Origin: Lepisosteus oculatus
Taxonomy: Eukaryota > Chordata > Actinopteri > Semionotiformes > Lepisosteidae
Length of the DNA stretch: 64,000 nt
Assembly (NCBI RefSeq): GCF_040954835.1
Contig: NC_090696.1
Span: forward strand, 56,822,222-56,886,221
Direction: 5' to 3'
The notes beneath the pieces are model-generated. The model made no database searches. It was given only the letters and a program-made list of their open reading frames with translations, and was not told the origin of the DNA. This document shows, piece after piece, positions 60,614 through 64,000 of the stretch (the stretch's first letter is position 1; each line of letters starts with the position of its first letter). Position numbers and translations under genes: made by a program.

Positions 60614-63530
60614 CTGAACACAAAAAAACAGATATTCCTTGTTTTAAAACATGCTCTTTTTGATTACTATTCCTTTTTATAGGGTTTCTACCATTCTGGA
60701 GTTGGTAATAATTGTTAATTAACAGACTTACAAGCATTGCAATAAGCAATAACTGCGTGCACATGTGTAGTTGCTGTCAGAGTTTTTAACACTACAAATC
60801 CACAGCAGAGGTAAGCAGTGGATGGAGAATGGGAGTGCCTGACAAGCTACAGGACCTACTGCTCTACAGCAAGCCAAGGGGTCCCTGACTGACTTCTGAC
60901 CCAAATAATTGTAGGCCGTGTTTGGCCATTTATAATGTATATGGTGGCCTTTTGAAGGATTCAGGTTGCTGTCAGCTTATATCTAAAACTAAGGCAATCT
61001 ACCATCTAAGCTTTTGCTGAATTATCTATTTAGACAATTAGTATGGTAGATTATAGAAGAATGTTTTATAAATGGGCTACAAACTCAGAATCTAGAAGGA
61101 CATACCCGTGTTGGCACTGCTGCTTGCGATAAAGCTGATTACCAGTGGCAATCGATTAAACTGGACAATCTAAAAAGAGGAAAAAAATCACAGGTTAAAT
61201 GGACAATCTATAATCTTTCTGAAATACCTCATCTTTCAAATTTATTTTTTCCCACAAGTACAAATGATAATGTCATAGTAAAGCTATATTTCTGACTGTT
61301 TCACTGAATCTTGTTTTATCTCTTTAAATTGTCACTGTCTTTAAAGTGATTATCTGACATCAGAAAAGATGTTCAGAAAATTCAAAATTTCTATTAAATC
61401 ATCTGGAATCACATTTACAAAATGAGGGCTCTATAGATGTTTAATCAGTAAATGTATTTCAGAAAGCAGTCTGAGCTGATGAGTCCACTGACTAAAGATG
61501 GGGTCAGGGTAGGTCATTATAAGCTGATTGTGAAGGGGTTTTCCCTAACTGTTGCAGACAGCTGGCAAAAGTACTGTATATCCAAATTGAAGAGGAAGGA
61601 AAAAAAAGTATCCTCAATTGTGAGGAAATGTCTCTCAATATAACAACATCAAAACAACTTTCAGAAGTACATTATTTGAAAGTCAGTTCCATAAGTCTTT
61701 CAGAAAAAAAACATGTCTAAAATAAATGTTATATATAAAAGAAATAATAAATCATAAATCACACTTAAATTGCTATGCCAGTACCAGAATTAGTACTTTT
61801 ATGTCACTACCCAGTGATGCCACAAATACCCCCTCATATAATTCTTCTTATGTTCATAAGCTTTAATTCAAGAGCTTTTTCTTGAAATTAGGTTTCTTTA
61901 TCACTGAATAATGAGAGCCTTTAGTGATTATAATGAATATAATGTACTTTGTTATATGTCTGTTTTTGGAGTAATTATTTTTTTATGTCTATGAACTGTT
62001 AGCAACATAAACTCCCAACTGGGGATAAAGTGTATCACATCATATTTTATTATACAAAGGGGAGAGAAACATTCTTTTGACCTTATTCAAACCAAAATAC
62101 TACCAGAAATTGGTATTATTATATCGGGCCTCCATTGCTAGCTCATTTTCCCTTTTCTGCTGACAGATTCTGAAACAAAATACACCACTTAAAATGACCA
62201 GGTGATACTACAACTGATTTAGTAATTTGCCTGTAATGTTTATCTTATGTATATGTTTAAGTCCACTCTGTCCCCTTTTGATATATCAACTTGTATCGGT
62301 GAATCAGGTTACAGTCTTCTGCTTTAAGTGCCATCAAAGAAAAAGATCACCAATATCAATATCACCTGGTATGTGTTATAGTAGCAGATGATGCTCTTGT
62401 TTTTGGAAAGTCCCAACTTGCTGCCTTGGTCAGTTGCCAATGCAAATGTGGACAGAAACCCCGGTCTGAGAGCATATTCAGGAGCATTGTCATTTGCAAC
62501 TGTGAAAAGAAAATCACAACTGTCAAAATCTATCAAATACCAGTAAGAATGCTGTCAGATGTGGCATTGGTCCTAATTATTTATTACTCTGTACAACAAT
62601 TTTTAAATATGCATTTCCACACATGCAACATCAAACTAAAGCATTTTTTAAATGTATCAAATCATATTTAATCATTATTCTGAATTAATTTTGCTCAATT
62701 ATTTGAAAGCATGAAGTATACCTTATACACACACTATAAGTATCATACAACTAGCACATTTATACACCCCAAACTACACTGTAAGAATACATAAAGAAAA
62801 CAGGATAAAAAAATCACATACTTTTCAATGTGATTTAAATTCTTAGGCAGCTAAAAAATCATTTACAATTCTTTACATATTCACACATTATTAGTTACTT
62901 AACTTTGCACTTGATTATTAATTGAACAAGAATTGTGTGAAGCTCACATACTATGCAAAATTGTTATATGTAAATCTGTGACTCAGACATGAGGTTATGC
63001 ATATTTAATACAGCTGAAATGTCAATTTCATTAAGATTTTGGCTGCATTTTTAATACAAACATGACAGAGCACACTGAATATCTGAAATGCATGTGATTA
63101 ACTATCTGCACTGTAAAATAGGTGAATCTTAAATGTTTACGAAAATTACAAATTAGTGTAGAATGGTCTCTAAGAAGAACAAAATCATCAGTATTACATT
63201 TCATTGACTTCTGTGATGAACTACTTAATTTTTAAGAAAATACATTATGACTGTACTCATTAATGTTCTATATCATGATAAGGGCAGAGAGAACATTTGA
63301 CCTGAAGTAATAACATGCTTAATGCAATATGCGGCAATATAGGAGTGAATTAAATCTGAAATGAACAAATGATTACCACTAATGATAGTAATCCATCACC
63401 TACTTCATTTAAGATAATAAGGCAGCTTTATACATTTCTAGCTTGTTTCTTTCTTCATTCTATAAATGTACCTTTTATTACTGGTACTCCATCTCTGTCA
63501 GTCACTACAATTGCATGAAGGCCTTCAACG
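60540..63530 (-). CDS. LAMTOR3: LAMTOR3 (MP1), Ragulator subunit, 5' partial
   Basis: Late endosomal/lysosomal adaptor, MAPK and mTOR activator 3. Known role: roadblock/LC7-fold protein that pairs with LAMTOR2 in Ragulator, anchors Rag GTPases and mTORC1 at lysosomes, and scaffolds MEK1-ERK1 on late endosomes. Seen here on the - strand: exons 63530-63472, 62499-62366, 61169-61106 and 60613-60540, all with GT/AG borders and consistent phases, encoding about 110 of the usual 124 residues, from the VEGLHAIVV strand to the C-terminal EELRQVVEVS and a TAG stop. The first coding exon (about 14 residues) was not found and must lie beyond position 64000. Identity to the mammalian protein is very high; differences seen are conservative (NLEKDLVPL for SLEKELAPL). 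The gene converges on DAPP1 with 2.7 kb between stop codons. Confidence 0.95.
60614..61105 (-). other. LAMTOR3: LAMTOR3 last intron
   Basis: Non-coding, no repeat recognised. Confidence 0.6.
61106..61169 (-). CDS. LAMTOR3: LAMTOR3 exon encoding IVQFNRLPLVISFIASSSAN
   Basis: 64 nt with acceptor TTTTTAG and donor GTATGT, ending with one base of a glycine codon. It encodes the last beta strands of the roadblock domain. Confidence 0.93.
61170..62365 (-). other. LAMTOR3: LAMTOR3 intron
   Basis: Non-coding AT-rich sequence. The open frame at 61452-61643 lies on the opposite strand and has no conserved feature. Confidence 0.6.
62366..62499 (-). CDS. LAMTOR3: LAMTOR3 exon encoding ANDNAPEYALRPGF to YYNTYQ
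   Basis: 134 nt with acceptor TTTCACAG and donor GTGATA. It encodes the central roadblock region, including TFALATDQGSKLGLSKNKSI, almost unchanged from mammals. Confidence 0.95.
62500..63471 (-). other. LAMTOR3: LAMTOR3 intron
   Basis: AT-rich non-coding sequence without recognised repeats. Confidence 0.6.
63472..63530 (-). CDS. LAMTOR3: LAMTOR3 exon encoding VEGLHAIVVTDRDGVPVIK
   Basis: 59 nt between acceptor AAACAG and donor GTACAT on the - strand. It starts with the last base of a split serine codon and ends with one base of a valine codon. This is the first strand of the roadblock domain. Confidence 0.93.
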
Positions 63531-63953
63531 CTGTTTAAAAAAAATAGAATTTTAGAAGACAGAATACAAATACATTTAACAAAAGGATGTTTTCTAGACT
63601 AATCTGCAGCTACAGGCTAGGCATTTCAACTATTTGTCTTTATTCATGAGGAAGAAAGGGATACACAGAAAAAAAAACATTTCAAAGGATACTAACAATT
63701 AAACGGAACAAAGACCTATCAGAGGTTTTCTTCCTTTTTCTGGTGGAGAAGTAGAGAGGGGTGCATGATCAGCAACTCTGCCCTGAAATGGTTATATAAA
63801 CCAATCAATATACAGTGATAATACCTTTACGAATCAGAATCCCCAAATAATTCTAGAGCTGGTTGTCAGATGCAAATTTACATAATGGAGGGCAATTTTA
63901 AATGATTTATAAAGGTCTCAACTAAACCAGCATTGTTACCTGCAGTTACCCTT

Positions 63954-63955
<2 letters not shown>
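63531..63955 (-). other. LAMTOR3: LAMTOR3 first intron (partial)
   Basis: The first coding exon was searched for here and not found, so this is intron running off the window. Confidence 0.55.
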
Positions 63956-63997
<42 letters not shown>

Positions 63998-64000
63998 TGC
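63956..64000. repeat. AAT microsatellite at the window edge
   Basis: About fourteen uninterrupted AAT units to the end of the window. Confidence 0.95.

Noticed and set aside
61452..61643. 63-codon frame on the + strand within a LAMTOR3 intron
   Set aside because: Lysine-rich, no conserved pattern, no supporting splice or promoter signal.
63721..63787. Exon-like sequence on the - strand with AG and GT borders, a candidate first LAMTOR3 exon
   Set aside because: In the frame needed to join the next exon it contains a TGA and no ATG follows, and it does not resemble the LAMTOR3 N-terminus.

Overview
The window is vertebrate nuclear DNA, most likely from a ray-finned fish. It carries two small, well conserved genes broken into many exons: DAPP1 (Bam32) on the + strand and LAMTOR3 (MP1) on the - strand, facing each other tail to tail as in tetrapods. 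Around them is AT-rich sequence dense in fish-type mobile DNA: Tc1-like transposons, tRNA-derived SINEs, an L2-like LINE and LTR elements. I cannot name the species. Long introns (27 kb for DAPP1 intron 1) and the repeat mix leave both teleost and non-teleost fish open.

Layout. 1-2869: right part of a foldback-type transposon (copy A) cut by the window edge, with an LTR inserted in it (1248-2682). 3083-3247: a 55-bp unit in three tandem copies. 3867-5880: an L2-like LINE on the - strand. 6375-6703: a SINE. 8700-8945: putative DAPP1 promoter and 5' UTR. 8946-57876: DAPP1 in nine coding exons, giving 257 residues when spliced (short linker, SH2, conserved tyrosine, PH, unusually short C-terminus). 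Its intron 1 holds a SINE, an unrelated solo LTR (19921-20322), a young 7.1-kb LTR retroelement on the antisense strand (20998-28126), foldback copy B (28531-32699) and a Tc1 relic. Intron 3 holds foldback copy C (39565-43642). Intron 4 holds a SINE. Intron 7 holds one nearly intact Tc1 (48206-49836), a SINE fragment, a decayed Tc1 and a deleted Tc1 (53987-55441). 60540-63530: LAMTOR3 without its first coding exon, which lies beyond position 64000.

The most unusual object is the antisense LTR element in DAPP1 intron 1. Its two LTRs are about 99% identical by eye and flanked by a 4-bp duplication, so it is young. It has no reverse transcriptase or integrase. Instead it carries one uninterrupted 1082-codon reading frame that runs from a Gag capsid-like region, through a protease-like remnant whose active-site triad reads DTE, to a membrane and envelope-like C-terminal part. 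Its LTR ends are also extended by two extra copies of the LTR-end/primer-binding-site junction. A second notable object is a family of about 4-kb elements built as large inverted arms with tRNA-like promoter units in both arms.

The two host genes act in different pathways. DAPP1 is an adaptor linking PI3K lipids and phosphotyrosine signals in B cells. LAMTOR3 is a Ragulator subunit at the lysosome surface. Their adjacency is conserved synteny, not a functional unit.
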